64,000 nt of DNA from Emydura subglobosa (Eukaryota; Chordata; Testudines; Chelidae): NCBI GenBank assembly GCA_007922225.1, contig ML679958.1, forward strand, positions 56,190,838-56,254,837, read 5' to 3'. The notes below the pieces were generated by a model, which did not search any database, was not told where the DNA came from, and saw only the letters and a list, made by a program, of their open reading frames with translations. Every line of letters begins with the position of its first letter. Within the stretch, counting starts at the first letter, position 1. The position numbers and the translations under genes are program-made. Positions 50,601 to 58,718 of this stretch are shown here, one piece after another.

Positions 50601-52700
50601 TCTATTGATTCTACCGTGCCAAGTAGTAAGAAAAGTAATACTAAAGAAAAGTAAGTAATAATAAAAAATTGTGTATACATCTATGTAAGCAAGTGGCATT
50701 CCCACCCTGCTTAAACAGCAGCAGATATCAGTTCCTGATGGAGCTTCTCCTGAACTTGGTTGTTTCTAGGATTTTACTCTCCATCTAGTATTTCCTTCTG
50801 TCTCAGCAAACTCTCAAACTGTCTTATATCCTGGGCTGGAAATAACAGAATCCACTTGGTCTGGCTGCCAATATCAGTCAGCAGAACTCTGCATCTTTAT
50901 GCAATGTTCCACAGTTTGACACCAGGGGTTAGTCAGCAGAAAAGTGCTGAATTTCTATGCATGCTCTTAGAACCTGGCACAGTCTGCATCTAAAAGCCAC
51001 TACACGTCATGCTAATGCTGGCAAGAACTGTGGTCCTCTTAAGAATGTCATCTGAGTTATGACAATTTACATGAGCCAAAGACTTGGTCCTAGATCCTTT
51101 TAAAATAAACCATTGTGCTTTTAAAGGATCATTTTCAAAGCAGTTTAAAGGGAATGTTTACTGGATACTGAAGGCTTCCAATTGTGTATTTTTATCATCT
51201 GTATATAATTTGAATTCTTCATAATTTAAATGGGAATTTGTATATGCTTATACCATTTTTCATAAGAGTAGGAGCATTTACATCAATGACTTGGCCAAAT
51301 TCTCACCCAGGTAATTATGAAGTGCCCACACAAATCACCATGTTATTTTAACAGTATGGTTTCAATTAGATACAGTATTCCTCACTTCCTGTCTTAAACT
51401 GTTAAACAGTATTCATGTGCACTGTTAAACAGCTGTGATTACTGTATGCACCATTGTGGTAGCCATGGTGGTCACAGGATATTAGAGAGACAAGGTGGGT
51501 GAGGTAATATCTTTTATTACACCAACTTCTATTGGTGAGAGAGACAAGCTTTCGATCTTACACATAGCTCTGGTGTGATTATTATAATTCCATCTAAACA
51601 ATTTCAACCATCTTTGTTATAATGCTTCCATACAGCTATTCTTCTTGGCGATGGAAGGGGGGCATAGGTGGAAATAAAATTTGAATACTAACCTCTGTTT
51701 AAAGGCTTTTTCACCCATCTCCCTTGCAGCTCTTTTTACCTCCTCAGGAACAGCATCTTTCTCAGCTTGAGATATCTGGTAAACTTTGTGGCCAGCATCC
51801 AGTCTATAGGGCCCACCTTTGCCGCCCAGTCCTGCTGTGTCTCTCCCACCTAGAACAGTTGATATGAAAATCAAGAATATGTCATAACTATGACATAAAT
51901 CTTCCTCTTTTAAAACATCCACTATCACCCAACGCACATCATTTGTAAAAAGTTTCCATAAGTCCCATGGAAAATACTTTATTTGCACCTGGAAATAACT
52001 GTGCACTTTCAAAAATGAAGAAATACCACAATAAAGCAGACTCCAGTTTTTCACTCCTAATTTACATTGTTTTGCAATCAAGATCAGGCCTTTTATTCTT
52101 CAGAGGTGAAATTCACCTCTGTGCAGAGAGCTTACACTCCATAAAGTCCTACTTCAAGTCCCCAAAGCTATTAGCCCTTACAGCTATTAACTTTGGTTAC
52201 TGTAAACTGATAACATAACTCCAGAATTTGTTAATTGACTGTGTAACTATGGTTTTCACTACTGTGAATAGTGTGACTGCTGTCATATCATTCAGAATTT
52301 AGAATTAGGAGACATCAAATTATTTATATGGATGGAATCAGATATTAACAACCTTAAGCAAGTGTAAGAAATAAAGACTTCTAATGTCTACTTGCCTGGT
52401 CCTGGGTATCTACGTTTATATGATTATGAAGAACGTTCTACCTTTCACATAATGCATCAGCGTGGATTAAAAACTGCCAGCAGGAAAGTAATTCATGATA
52501 AAAGAGTTTTGAAATTTATAACTGTCATCAAAGTTATCTGAGACATTCTTCAAAGACGCATGCAAATCATGAGAAGACAACAAATGCGAACCTGTTCCAC
52601 CAGCCCACGTGTTTCCACCAACATGGGGCATCTTGTCTTGATCTATCTTTCCATGCTTCGGGGAGCTCACATCCAAACCACTGTCTCTCTCAATAGTAAT
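23516..52700 (-). CDS. VWA8: VWA8 (3' part), eight joined coding exons
   Basis: Join on the minus strand: 52700-52592, 51849-51693, 47315-47207, 38509-38384, 36773-36615, 28050-27952, 25615-25377, 23624-23516. The lengths total 1107 nt, or 369 codons ending in TAA, with no frameshift or internal stop. I recognise the protein as the C-terminal end of VWA8 from the stretches [46 protein letters not shown] and [13 protein letters not shown]. The family is a mitochondrial AAA+ ATPase of roughly 1900 residues with a C-terminal von Willebrand A domain. Here the MIDAS residues are all present: DVSGS at local residues 183-187, T268 in GDHT and D294 in SDAN. All introns are GT-AG. The N-terminal targeting sequence and AAA modules lie outside the window. 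Exon boundaries were placed by eye from splice consensus and phase. Confidence 0.95.
23625..25376 (-). other. VWA8: VWA8 intron before the terminal exon
   Basis: 1752 bp, GT-AG. Mostly AT-rich with no repeat recognised. A plus-strand open frame overlapping the terminal exon (23532-23855) is an antisense shadow. Confidence 0.85.
25377..25615 (-). CDS. VWA8: VWA8 exon, core of VWA domain
   Basis: This 239 nt exon runs from a TATCCAG acceptor (phase 0) to a CAG/GTAAAT donor (phase 2). It encodes local residues 254-332 plus two bases of the next codon. It carries GDHT, whose threonine is the expected MIDAS ligand, then [18 protein letters not shown] with the aspartate of SDAN at the metal site, and the conserved [16 protein letters not shown] end. 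It is the longest exon in the window and gave the first identification of the gene. Confidence 0.97.
26462..26696. mobile_element. Nested MITE related to the 11.9 kb element
   Basis: AGGGTAACCATA at 26463-26474 is inverted as TATGGTCACCCT at 26684-26695 (11 of 12). The ends match the family of 11942-12065. It sits inside the larger hAT-like element and so probably inserted later. Confidence 0.7.
26712..26942. repeat. Shared 230 bp segment, copy 1
   Basis: About 230 bp closely similar, in the same orientation, to 28438-28660. On the minus strand both keep a frame starting MASLRKHNG and containing [13 protein letters not shown]. This copy is inside the hAT-like element. Confidence 0.8.
27952..28050 (-). 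CDS. VWA8: VWA8 exon, VWA domain strand 2-3
   Basis: This 99 nt exon (33 codons), phase 0 at both ends, has a TCTTTCAG acceptor and an AAG/GTAAAT donor. It encodes [19 protein letters not shown] followed by [14 protein letters not shown], local residues 221-253. It holds the second core strand and the helix leading to the next exon. It is too short to stand out as an open reading frame and was found by homology to the family and splice phase. Confidence 0.95.
28438..28660. repeat. Shared 230 bp segment, copy 2
   Basis: Second copy of the segment at 26712-26942, about 1.7 kb away in direct orientation and in the next intron. Similarity ends at CATGACATTA. No inverted ends were seen around this copy, so it is probably a fragment of the same element family. 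Confidence 0.8.
28940..29050 (+). repeat. Retroelement-tail-like repeat
   Basis: CCCCATCGTGCTAGATGCTG followed by AGGCAGTTCCTGCCCTGAAG resembles the widespread tail carried by old SINE/LINE copies in sauropsids. Edges are approximate. Confidence 0.45.
31020..31130 (+). repeat. Retroelement-tail-like repeat
   Basis: TTATTAAGTGCCA, then TTACCTTCCCCAAGAAGCTT and AGAATCTGAATAG resemble the same old tail as 28940-29050. Diverged. Confidence 0.35.
31499..31670 (+). repeat. Direct duplication, copy 1
   Basis: GCCTCTAGATAAGTAAAGTA and the following 160 bp recur about 541 bp downstream at 32040-32220, with small insertions and substitutions. It includes AAGGAAATCTTTGTCTC in both. Confidence 0.8.
32040..32220 (+). 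repeat. Direct duplication, copy 2
   Basis: Second copy of the segment at 31499-31670. Similarity fades after about 32220. It is either an old tandem duplication whose spacer has drifted or two copies of an unnamed repeat. Confidence 0.8.
32826..34125 (-). mobile_element. CR1-type LINE, long 3' part
   Basis: About 1.3 kb of CR1 on the minus strand. The 3' end is at 32826 (plus-strand ACATAAGAAAGGCCAAACTG). The frame at 33795-33352 carries the late reverse transcriptase region with FEDDANL in place of the usual x-ADD box, then [15 protein letters not shown] and [14 protein letters not shown]. The frame at 33267-33001 carries the C-terminal part with [18 protein letters not shown]. Frames are broken between these, so it is inactive. 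Confidence 0.93.
34346..35240 (-). mobile_element. CR1-type LINE, second subfamily
   Basis: Begins with GATTCACAGATTTTTAAGGC and continues CAATAATCTAGTCAGACTTC, the inverted 3' end of the subfamily also seen at 17797. Further on, AGGAAGTGTGGACACCAGAA and ACTGGGCACAATATTCTAGT mark the CR1 coding part. No long frame remains. It lies about 220 bp from the CR1 at 32826-34125, in the same orientation. Confidence 0.88.
36615..36773 (-). CDS. VWA8: VWA8 exon with MIDAS motif
   Basis: This 159 nt exon (53 codons), phase 0 at both ends, lies between a CTCTCAG acceptor and an AAG/GTAATT donor. It opens the von Willebrand A domain: strand LRLVV is followed by DVSGS (local residues 183-187), the D-x-S-x-S metal-binding loop, then a helix with [20 protein letters not shown]. 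An open frame on the plus strand across this exon is an antisense shadow. Confidence 0.97.
36774..38383 (-). other. VWA8: VWA8 intron, AT-rich
   Basis: 1610 bp, GT-AG, strongly AT-rich with no repeat family recognised. Confidence 0.85.
38384..38509 (-). CDS. VWA8: VWA8 exon, pre-VWA segment
   Basis: This exon is exactly 126 nt (42 codons), phase 0 at both ends, with a TTGTAG acceptor and a GAA/GTAAGT donor. It encodes [20 protein letters not shown] and then [22 protein letters not shown], local residues 126-167. This is the basic, charged segment just before the VWA fold. Confidence 0.95.
39400..40600 (+). mobile_element. Decayed DIRS-like recombinase fragment
   Basis: On the plus strand, 40203-40229 translates to LISARRISE, matching the arginine-bearing box of DIRS tyrosine recombinases. 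Upstream frames give LMDSLKV, like the core-binding part. Downstream frames give [11 protein letters not shown] and then [10 protein letters not shown], like the C-terminal part. Frames shift often and C-runs interrupt it at 40237-40256. It is in the opposite orientation to the DIRS relic at 14520-17345 and covers the part that copy lacks. The outer edges are guesses. Confidence 0.55.
41035..41340 (-). mobile_element. Old CR1-like fragment
   Basis: TTAGATCATAAAATTTAGAA at one edge and CAGTGTTAGGAAGTTTTTCT inside match the layout of the inverted CR1 3' region seen at 1303-1560, but strongly diverged. Confidence 0.6.
42095..42144 (+). repeat. (AAAC)n simple repeat
   Basis: CAAACAAACAAACAAAAACC and following A-rich text; low complexity. 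Confidence 0.9.
43250..43390 (-). mobile_element. MIR copy
   Basis: Inverted MIR wording: CCATTATTAGCCCCAGTTTG, then GCTGAGGGTAAGTGAG and GGGAACCAAACCAGATCTCC, which corresponds to the tRNA-like head. Moderately diverged. Confidence 0.7.
43740..43835 (+). repeat. Retroelement-tail-like repeat
   Basis: CAACAGTGTGCTTGATGTGA followed by GGGCTTTGCCCTCACAGAGC resembles the tail at 28940-29050. Edges are approximate. Confidence 0.4.
43982..44000 (+). repeat. (TA)n simple repeat
   Basis: Nine or so TA units in the VWA8 intron. Confidence 0.9.
44864..45016. mobile_element. Foldback element, short copy B
   Basis: GAGAGATAAGGTAGGTGAAG at the left is opposed to CTCACCCACCTTGTCTCCCT at the right. AAGCTTGTCTCTCTCCCCAA lies in the middle and the right end reads GGCTACAACAATACTGCA. 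Its left arm is shortened compared with copy A. Confidence 0.75.
45228..45430. mobile_element. hAT-like element fragment
   Basis: Starts GTTTCTCAACCTGTGGTATG and GCGTACCCCTGGGG, wording close to the ends of hAT MITEs such as the one at 46413. The GC-rich body matches the style of such elements. No right end or target duplication was found. Confidence 0.4.
45545..45690 (-). mobile_element. MIR copy
   Basis: Inverted MIR wording: TTTTCATTCTCATTGTACAG, GTGCTGGGAACAGAACCCAA and GACTCCTGGTCTCTTGATC, the last matching the tRNA-like head. Diverged but ordered. Confidence 0.7.
46413..46898. mobile_element. hAT-like MITE with perfect 8 bp target duplication
   Basis: Flanked on both sides by CCCTAATG (46405-46412 and 46899-46906), exactly 8 bp as for hAT. 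The left end CAGTGGTTCCCAACCT and the right end AGGTTGCGAACTGTTG are imperfect inverted repeats (12 of 16). The 486 bp body has a GC-rich half (about 46560-46870). The open frames across it are chance frames in this half. Confidence 0.88.
47207..47315 (-). CDS. VWA8: VWA8 exon, helical linker
   Basis: This 109 nt exon lies between a GCTTCAG acceptor and a CTGCAG/GTAATG donor and runs from phase 2 to phase 0. It encodes [20 protein letters not shown] and then [15 protein letters not shown], a heptad-like helical segment before the VWA domain. Local residues are about 89-125. Confidence 0.95.
47991..48244. mobile_element. Palindromic MITE
   Basis: The outer ends GGGCTCGTCTACAC and TATAGACTAGCTCGG are degenerate inverted repeats. 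Inside, GGATGCAGTTATACTAGTGT (from about 48071) is opposed to CAGTATAACTGCATTC (to about 48156), with AAAGGTG and CACCTTT closing the arms. Relatives of its ends occur at 4632-4914. Confidence 0.7.
48290..48380. repeat. Interspersed repeat fragment
   Basis: TAAGTTTTCGTGGGCTGTAA followed by CCCACTTAGTCAGATG is a widespread sauropsid repeat wording. I recall it but cannot name the family with certainty. Confidence 0.45.
48822..49172. mobile_element. Foldback element, long copy C
   Basis: The left part, GTCGGTGAGGTAAAATCTTA then TATTGGACCAACTTCTGCTG, is joined to about 230 bp of internal sequence absent from the short copies. The right end reads CTGGGATCAACATGGCTATA and ACAACAC, the same terminus as in copies A and B. 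It looks like the full-length form from which the short copies derive. Confidence 0.7.
51453..51573. mobile_element. Foldback element, one-ended fragment D
   Basis: TTGTGGTAGCCATGGTGGTC, then ATTAGAGAGACAAGGTGGGT and AGACAAGCTTTCGATCTTAC match the left half of the family. The right half is missing. Confidence 0.75.
51693..51849 (-). CDS. VWA8: VWA8 exon, linker region
   Basis: This 157 nt exon lies between a TTCTAG acceptor and an AG/GTTAGT donor and runs from phase 1 to phase 2. It encodes [20 protein letters not shown] followed by a charged helical stretch ([20 protein letters not shown]) at local residues 37-88. The intron before it is only 742 bp, the shortest in the window. A longer open frame here reads through both splice sites into the introns and should not be taken as a protein. 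Confidence 0.95.
51850..52591 (-). other. VWA8: VWA8 intron, short
   Basis: 742 bp, GT-AG; no repeat recognised. Confidence 0.85.
52592..52700 (-). CDS. VWA8: VWA8 exon, first in window
   Basis: This 109 nt exon starts in phase 0 after a TTTAACAG acceptor and ends in phase 1 at a CAG/GTTCGC donor. It encodes local residues 1-36, beginning [18 protein letters not shown] and ending in [13 protein letters not shown], a glycine-rich stretch I recognise as strongly conserved in VWA8. It lies just upstream of the long helical linker before the VWA domain. The exon 5' to it was not found before the right edge of the window. Confidence 0.93.
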
Positions 52701-55379
52701 CTGTTAAATTAAAAATAAAGTAATTTGCAAATATCTCTTATTATTATACCTGGCAAGAATTCTATGACCATTCTGATGGCACAATGATAATACATTGTGT
52801 CCTATTTAGGAGCCATAAGCCCACAATGAACTCAAGAGATGTATTATTTCATAGGCCAATAAATAAAAAACATGCAAAGTAACATCCAGGAGGCGGAAGA
52901 TCAGAGCTGCACAGGCTCTTAGAATACTGCAAACCAACTAAACCATGGAGCAGTTTTGGGACTTGTCCACACTAAGAAAAAAGATATTTATTTAAAATGT
53001 GACAATTTACACTTTCAAAATCATAACACAGACAGGATAAATCATAATTTTAACATGTGTTAGTTGGCAGAGTTGAAGCTGAGGGGTCACCTCAACCAGT
53101 TAATCTGTTAAAACCACAACTCAGTGACCTCTTTCAAGGTGCCAGTTTCGGAGATCTGAAGGTTTTAGTCACAAACTAGGTAGAACAGGCAGCGGCAGTG
53201 TAAATTTTCTGGACCTCTTTACCAACGGGCTTGAACCCTGGTCTTAAATAAAAGGTTAGTTCATGTTACACGCTCTTTTAATCCTTAGTTTCCCTACCAA
53301 GACTGCCAACAAAGGTGATGTTTATAATGGTGGTTATCTGATATGCACACCTGTCCTTTGGGCATAGAACTTTGCCTATGAGCTCAATGGACACAAGTCT
53401 TGATGGTAATGACAGCATCAAATTGATGACATTTAGGTAAATGAAGGACTTTCCCATTACCTCTCATCTGAGTCAATTCTTAATGTATACATTTTCTTTA
53501 TAGAAATAATTTTGTATAAATTAATGCTGTTTACTGGTACTTGAAATGTAATGACACAGAACTGTAGGTAATAACATTGATTTAGCTTCTATGAATGAAC
53601 TCCTCCTTCCTATATACTTACTTTTCATTTATTTTACTGTAAAATTGATGCATTCTGAGAGTACACAATTTTACTGCCCATTCAGGAACAAGTTCTGTGG
53701 CATTACACAGGGTTCCCATCAGAGCTACAGAATAATTTAATCCCTGAATTCACTGTGTATTGCAGACTCTACACAACACTGACAGGAATTCCACACGTTC
53801 CTATGATCTGACAACATGTTCTAAAAACCAGTGTCTTGGCAACAGTTCAAAGAATAATATTTTTCATCCTTATATTATTTGTATTAATTCATAAAGGTAC
53901 AATACACTCTCTGTGAAACGTCATTAATGTCAAAAAAAGATCTAATCTGATAAATTTCATTAATTTAACATTTGCATAATAAAAAATGGACTCTCAAAAG
54001 CACACCAGAGTGTTTTGTCCTTATTTCAATAGGCTGTATAATTTTTTTTTAAGTAGGTGCCTCTAAGGATAAATAAACAGTACTTTGTAGTATAACTGCA
54101 TGACCAGCATTCCAAATATATCAAAGTCACTGGATACACCAACATTGTTGTTTAGTTAAAAAAATAATGAATGCAGGCCTTACAAGATGTAACCAAAATA
54201 TTTATTCTTTAAAAAGAAACTAAAAACATGGGAAATTCTCTGCACTTTGGCCCTCATGGACCCTTTCTCTATTGAAAAATAAACAAAAATCCGACAGAGG
54301 GAAGCTTTATGAAGCTTATTTTGTTGTACTTAGTGACATTCATATTGTGCTTTATTTTTCCATTGAACAAAGTTCACAAAATGCTGATTATTTTGAAAGA
54401 CAACTATTTTTGATGTGTTACTATTGGAAAGTTATAGTTTCAGACAAAATTGTGTACTAGCTAGTGTTTGCAATTTTAAAATTAAAATAAAATTATAAAG
54501 CCCTTCTTTGCCAGTATAAGCTGCATCTACCCATTTTTTCTAGTGTAGACCTAGCCTTACACTGTGTGATAATTTAATTAATACTTTAGATTTTCTTAAT
54601 GACTTGGCACCAATATTGCTCTTATTATGAATACCAATAAGTTTTATTGCTCTTAATCACAGCACAATATTCAATATTAACTTAATTTTTGTTTAAAAAA
54701 TAAAACAAAAAAAATGTGAGAAAGAGTGAGAGAGGTCTAGAATTAGTCTGAGTTTAGCAACTTGACCTCCTTACTAATTTCTCTGTATTTAATTAGCAGA
54801 TGTTTTTGTTTGAATATTTGGAATACTCAAAGTGCAAGTATGGTGTATAACAACAGATGTGCATATTTCATGTCACCAAACTCAGTGTCAAATAGTTGCA
54901 TATTTTATCTAGTAGAATTAATATATACAAAGGGATAGCAACATTTGGTTTCATTTGAATACTTTTGATCTGACCATTTCTAGTGATCCGTGAAATTCTC
55001 CTGTAATAACTCACCTACTTTTATTTACCATGCCTTTAAAAAACTGTATTAAATTCACCACCTTAGATCCTTTTTGAAGGAAAAAGTATAGCTCAATCTG
55101 AATGATTAAAGGTGAAATGATTTTGGATAGATTGCTTAACTCACTTTTTGTTTTCAAAAAATCAGAAATCATGTCTTATTTGATTAGATTAACCTAAAAG
55201 AGGAAAATGTAAATAAAGAATTTTAGTTGTTGATTTATCCACGTTTAAAAAAAACCTTTCAATTTTCATATGCGACATGTCTAAGTACAAACCGAGCACT
55301 GGGCTTAAAAAGAGTGGAGAATCAGGCAATCCAGGTTGGCATCCTTGGTAAAGTAAAAATAATAAAATAATTATTTGGA

Positions 55380-56480
55380 AAGATAGGGTAAGGATAAATT
55401 GTGGAGGTCTTTGATAAGGAGAAGTAAGGAGAAGGAGGCCTTTTGTCGAGGTGAAAGAAGTGACCTAAAGAGAAGAATGACATCTAATGAGCTAGGAAGA
55501 TAATTTTAGTGGCTGCATTTTGAATGGAGGGATTGAGGTTGCAGGGACTGAGATCAGACAAAAGTAGATAACAGTAATCAAGATGCAAGATGAGGGCTTG
55601 AACAAGAGTTTTGGCAGTGTAGGCACAGAAGAAAGACCTGATACTGGAGATGTTGGGCAGGAAGAAATTGCAGGATTTACACATTGCCTGCACATGTGGA
55701 TCAAAAGGGAGGGCTGAATCAAAGATGAAAACAACTTGAACGACTTGGAATATTAAGGTATGACAGACTCAGGGAGGAAGGAGAGGGCTATGGGGGAAGA
55801 GGAAGAGCTCAGTTTTGGTCATGTTAAGGGTCAACTAATGGCTGAATCCATTAGAGCAAGTAAGAAACTCAGGCTGAGAATTTTGTTTGGATGGAAGAAG
55901 ACAGCTCTAGAGTATATCTGTGAGTCATCAGCATAAAGATAATAGTCAAAGCCATACTTATGAATTACATCATCCAGAGATGGGCTGTAGAGGAAGATAG
56001 GGGAAGTGAGCAATGACAAAGCTTTTAGAGACAACCTCAGAAAGTGGGAGAGGGGAAAAGGAACTCCCCACCCCAATGAAACTCTGAAGGAGCAATCTTC
56101 AAGGTAGGAGGAAAACCAGGCGAGAACAGAGATAGAGACGTCAAAATTTTGAGAAGAATTAGTCAACACCTCCAAAGGCAGCTGATATTTCAAGGAGGAG
56201 GAGGAGGAGGTCCTGAAATATGGGAAGAAGAGGTCCTCAGAGACTCATGAGAGCCATTTAAATGGACTGTAGGGAGTGGAAGCCAGATTGAGGGGGTCTT
56301 GAATGAAATTAAAGGTGTATATAAGATCAAGGTTATAGACTGCATGCTCAATGAGTCTGAAGATGAAAGAGGGAAGGGAGATAGGATCAAAGCTGGATTT
56401 TTTATGATGGGAGAGATCGATTTTGTGGGTCCTTTGACTAATTAGATGCTCCACTGTCTGAAAGTTCTAAGGAGAGCTAG
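55380..56480 (-). mobile_element. L2-type LINE fragment
   Basis: On the minus strand, shifting frames carry a reverse transcriptase: VLAWFSSYLEDCSFRVSLG, then FDYYLYADDSQIYSR with the YADD box at 55935-55924, then MTKTELFLFP, DPHVQAMCKSCNFFL, LVQALILHLDYCYLLLSDL and NPSIQNAATKIIFLAH. The order and wording fit L2 elements. Frameshifts and stops make it inactive. Confidence 0.88.
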
Positions 56481-57695
56481 GTGGAACACAGCAGAGAACG
56501 TGTTGGCACTAAGATCACCCCTCAACAAAACACAACCTCAAGAGTCCTCTTGAGGTAACAGACTGTTAGAAGTTAGGCAGTCATTTGGGGGCTCAGGAGT
56601 TGTATTTGGAGTCAGGAAAACTGAAAACTGAAATTAGGGGAAGGATCCCGTTAGGCTTGTTAGAAATATACTGATAATTTGCTAGTTGAAGTGCTAACAA
56701 TCCCTTCTGAGTAGAATCCTTTTGAATTCAAGGCATGCCTTTTATCAAACTAGTTAAATAATTTGGTTGTTTTAGTAAGGTTTTAACTAAAGTGAAATTG
56801 CAATTTGTCTTGAAGAGAAACATGTAACATTTCTTTACATGCTTATAGCTATAGCCAAGTGAAAATTTTTATTCATTACTGTTAAGATTTTGTATAATAT
56901 GCAAACAATAAGGATATTTAAAAACTCATATGTACAGTGATTGATTCTTTGGAATGATATCTATTATGTAATCTGTTAAATAAATAAATGGCTGTTTACC
57001 TGATAAACTCAGAAGCACTCTATGCATTTTTACATATTAAAATGTTTTACTAATAATGTTATAAATCATTAAAGTTTCACAGTATTCAAAGTACTGTTAT
57101 TGTCCTTTAGTAAAATCAAAGCACTTAAATTACCCAGTAATGCTCTTTTAAGATGGAAAAGAAAATTATCAGTGATTATTACATATACTGTATTTCTTTT
57201 TGTTCCTTTAATACCTCATGTCCACTGCCCCTTCTGTTGCAGAGGGAAATTGTGATGGAGGGCATGGGCTCTTTACAACTGTACTGAATAACTGATTAGA
57301 TTTTGTGCTCCATATTATTAAATGGCTCATAAAGCAAAACATACAACAGGCACCCTAACCTTTGAACAGGTCATAATTATCCACATGAGAGCAATAAAAT
57401 CAACTGCCTTTACAACAATATCAGAACATCTAGTTAGAATTTAAAATAAGTAAAAGGAACTCTTGGTCACTGGCTAGGAAATTTTCGTTCAGAGAGGGGG
57501 TAATAGGTCAGACCTCACATGTGAAGGTCACTCCAGGATGAAGGTATACCTAACTTTGGATGGGAAGTAATAGATGAGTGATTCCCTTTCTGTGATCAAC
57601 AAGGACAGTCACTAATTAAGTGTGGAGGTTTTTTTGTTGTTCCTTGATGCAGAGTGGGAGGCACTCTTGATGTAGATTGACTTATACATTATATG

Positions 57696-57843
57696 CAGTG
57701 TTGTTGTAGCCGTGTCAGTCCCAACAAAGTGGGTGAGGTAGCATCTTTTATTGGATCAACTTCTGTGTAGGCTCGAAAGCTTGTATCTCAGCAACAGAAG
57801 TTAGTCCAATAAAATAGATGACCTCACCTACCTTATCTATCAC
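57696..57843. mobile_element. Foldback element, short copy E
   Basis: GCAGTGTTGTTGTAGCCGTG is the outer terminus. GTGGGTGAGGTAGCATCTTT and ATTGGATCAACTTCTG are opposed to CAGAAGTTAGTCCAATAAAA and GACCTCACCTACCTT. CTCGAAAGCTTGTATC lies in the centre. It is the most compact two-armed copy. Confidence 0.78.
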
Positions 57844-58659
57844 AGGCATTTCTAGTACTCCTGTCACCATACTGTCTAGATAACACATTTTTGCTCAGCA
57901 CAGTAAGATGTCTAGAACGCGTACAGACTTTTATGCAGCAGTGTTTGTATTCTTATTCAGTGAACTTTATTGCAACTCCTGAAGGGAATGAGATGATTCA
58001 GGGCCTTTCCTCGGCAGCTGGTGCCAGTGTTGCTCCTTTCGAACCCTCATGTGAATTAAAAGCCAGTTCCCGAAGGAGGATGCTGTAGGAAACACTGGCT
58101 TCCAACAGAGGTGAATCCTCACAGGCAAAGGGAGATATAACCTCACAGTGTGAATGCACCCCTGCAAATGTTGGCACTAATATATAGTCTCTGTTCTTTT
58201 AAAGTGCACTCTGCATAATTTTAAGAAACTAAATGATTCTAAATGAATTATTCTTCAGAGGAAAAAAGAAAGGAGAAAACTGAAGGGAACTACTAGTGTG
58301 TTCAGTGTATTACTCCCAAGCCAAGCCTCCACCAGTATGAAGGAGTCTTAACGATACACTTCTTTTTTTTTTTTTAATAAGTTACTCATTTCAACATTTC
58401 CCAGAATTACATTTCCCCCCTTCTTTCTGGGGAGTTAAAGCAGAGGCGCATTCCTTATGGAATTTCATTGGTATACATCTCCAGAATGTAAGTGCGCGAA
58501 CCTCTCTTTTTTGTATGTGGTGACAAATGATTAACTAAAATTTTCCTTAAGACTTTGTTCAGCACACTGTGGAACTTCCAAGACATGCCAGGTGCAGCAC
58601 ATTTGCTAAACCATTGGAAATAACATGATTACATGCTTTTCTTAACTTAAAATACATAC

Positions 58660-58718
58660 AATAATATCTTGAAAGAACAGGGCCAAAAATAATAATATCT
58701 TGAAAGAACAGGACCAAA
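58660..58718 (+). repeat. 31 bp tandem duplication
   Basis: ATAATATCTTGAAAGAACAG plus GGCCAAA is repeated 31 bp later with one base changed (GGACCAAA). Confidence 0.95.

Larger units (their letters stand above)
47316..51692 (-). other. VWA8: VWA8 intron, 4.4 kb
   Basis: 4377 bp, GT-AG. Holds a palindromic MITE, a long foldback element and a foldback fragment. A sequence near 49815-49885 (CAGCGGTGGCCAAATTACAG) may be another hAT end, with no partner seen. Confidence 0.85.

Noticed and set aside
51617..52081. 154-codon minus-strand frame read as one protein
   Set aside because: Only 51849-51693 is coding; the ends of the frame are intron read-through past clear splice sites.
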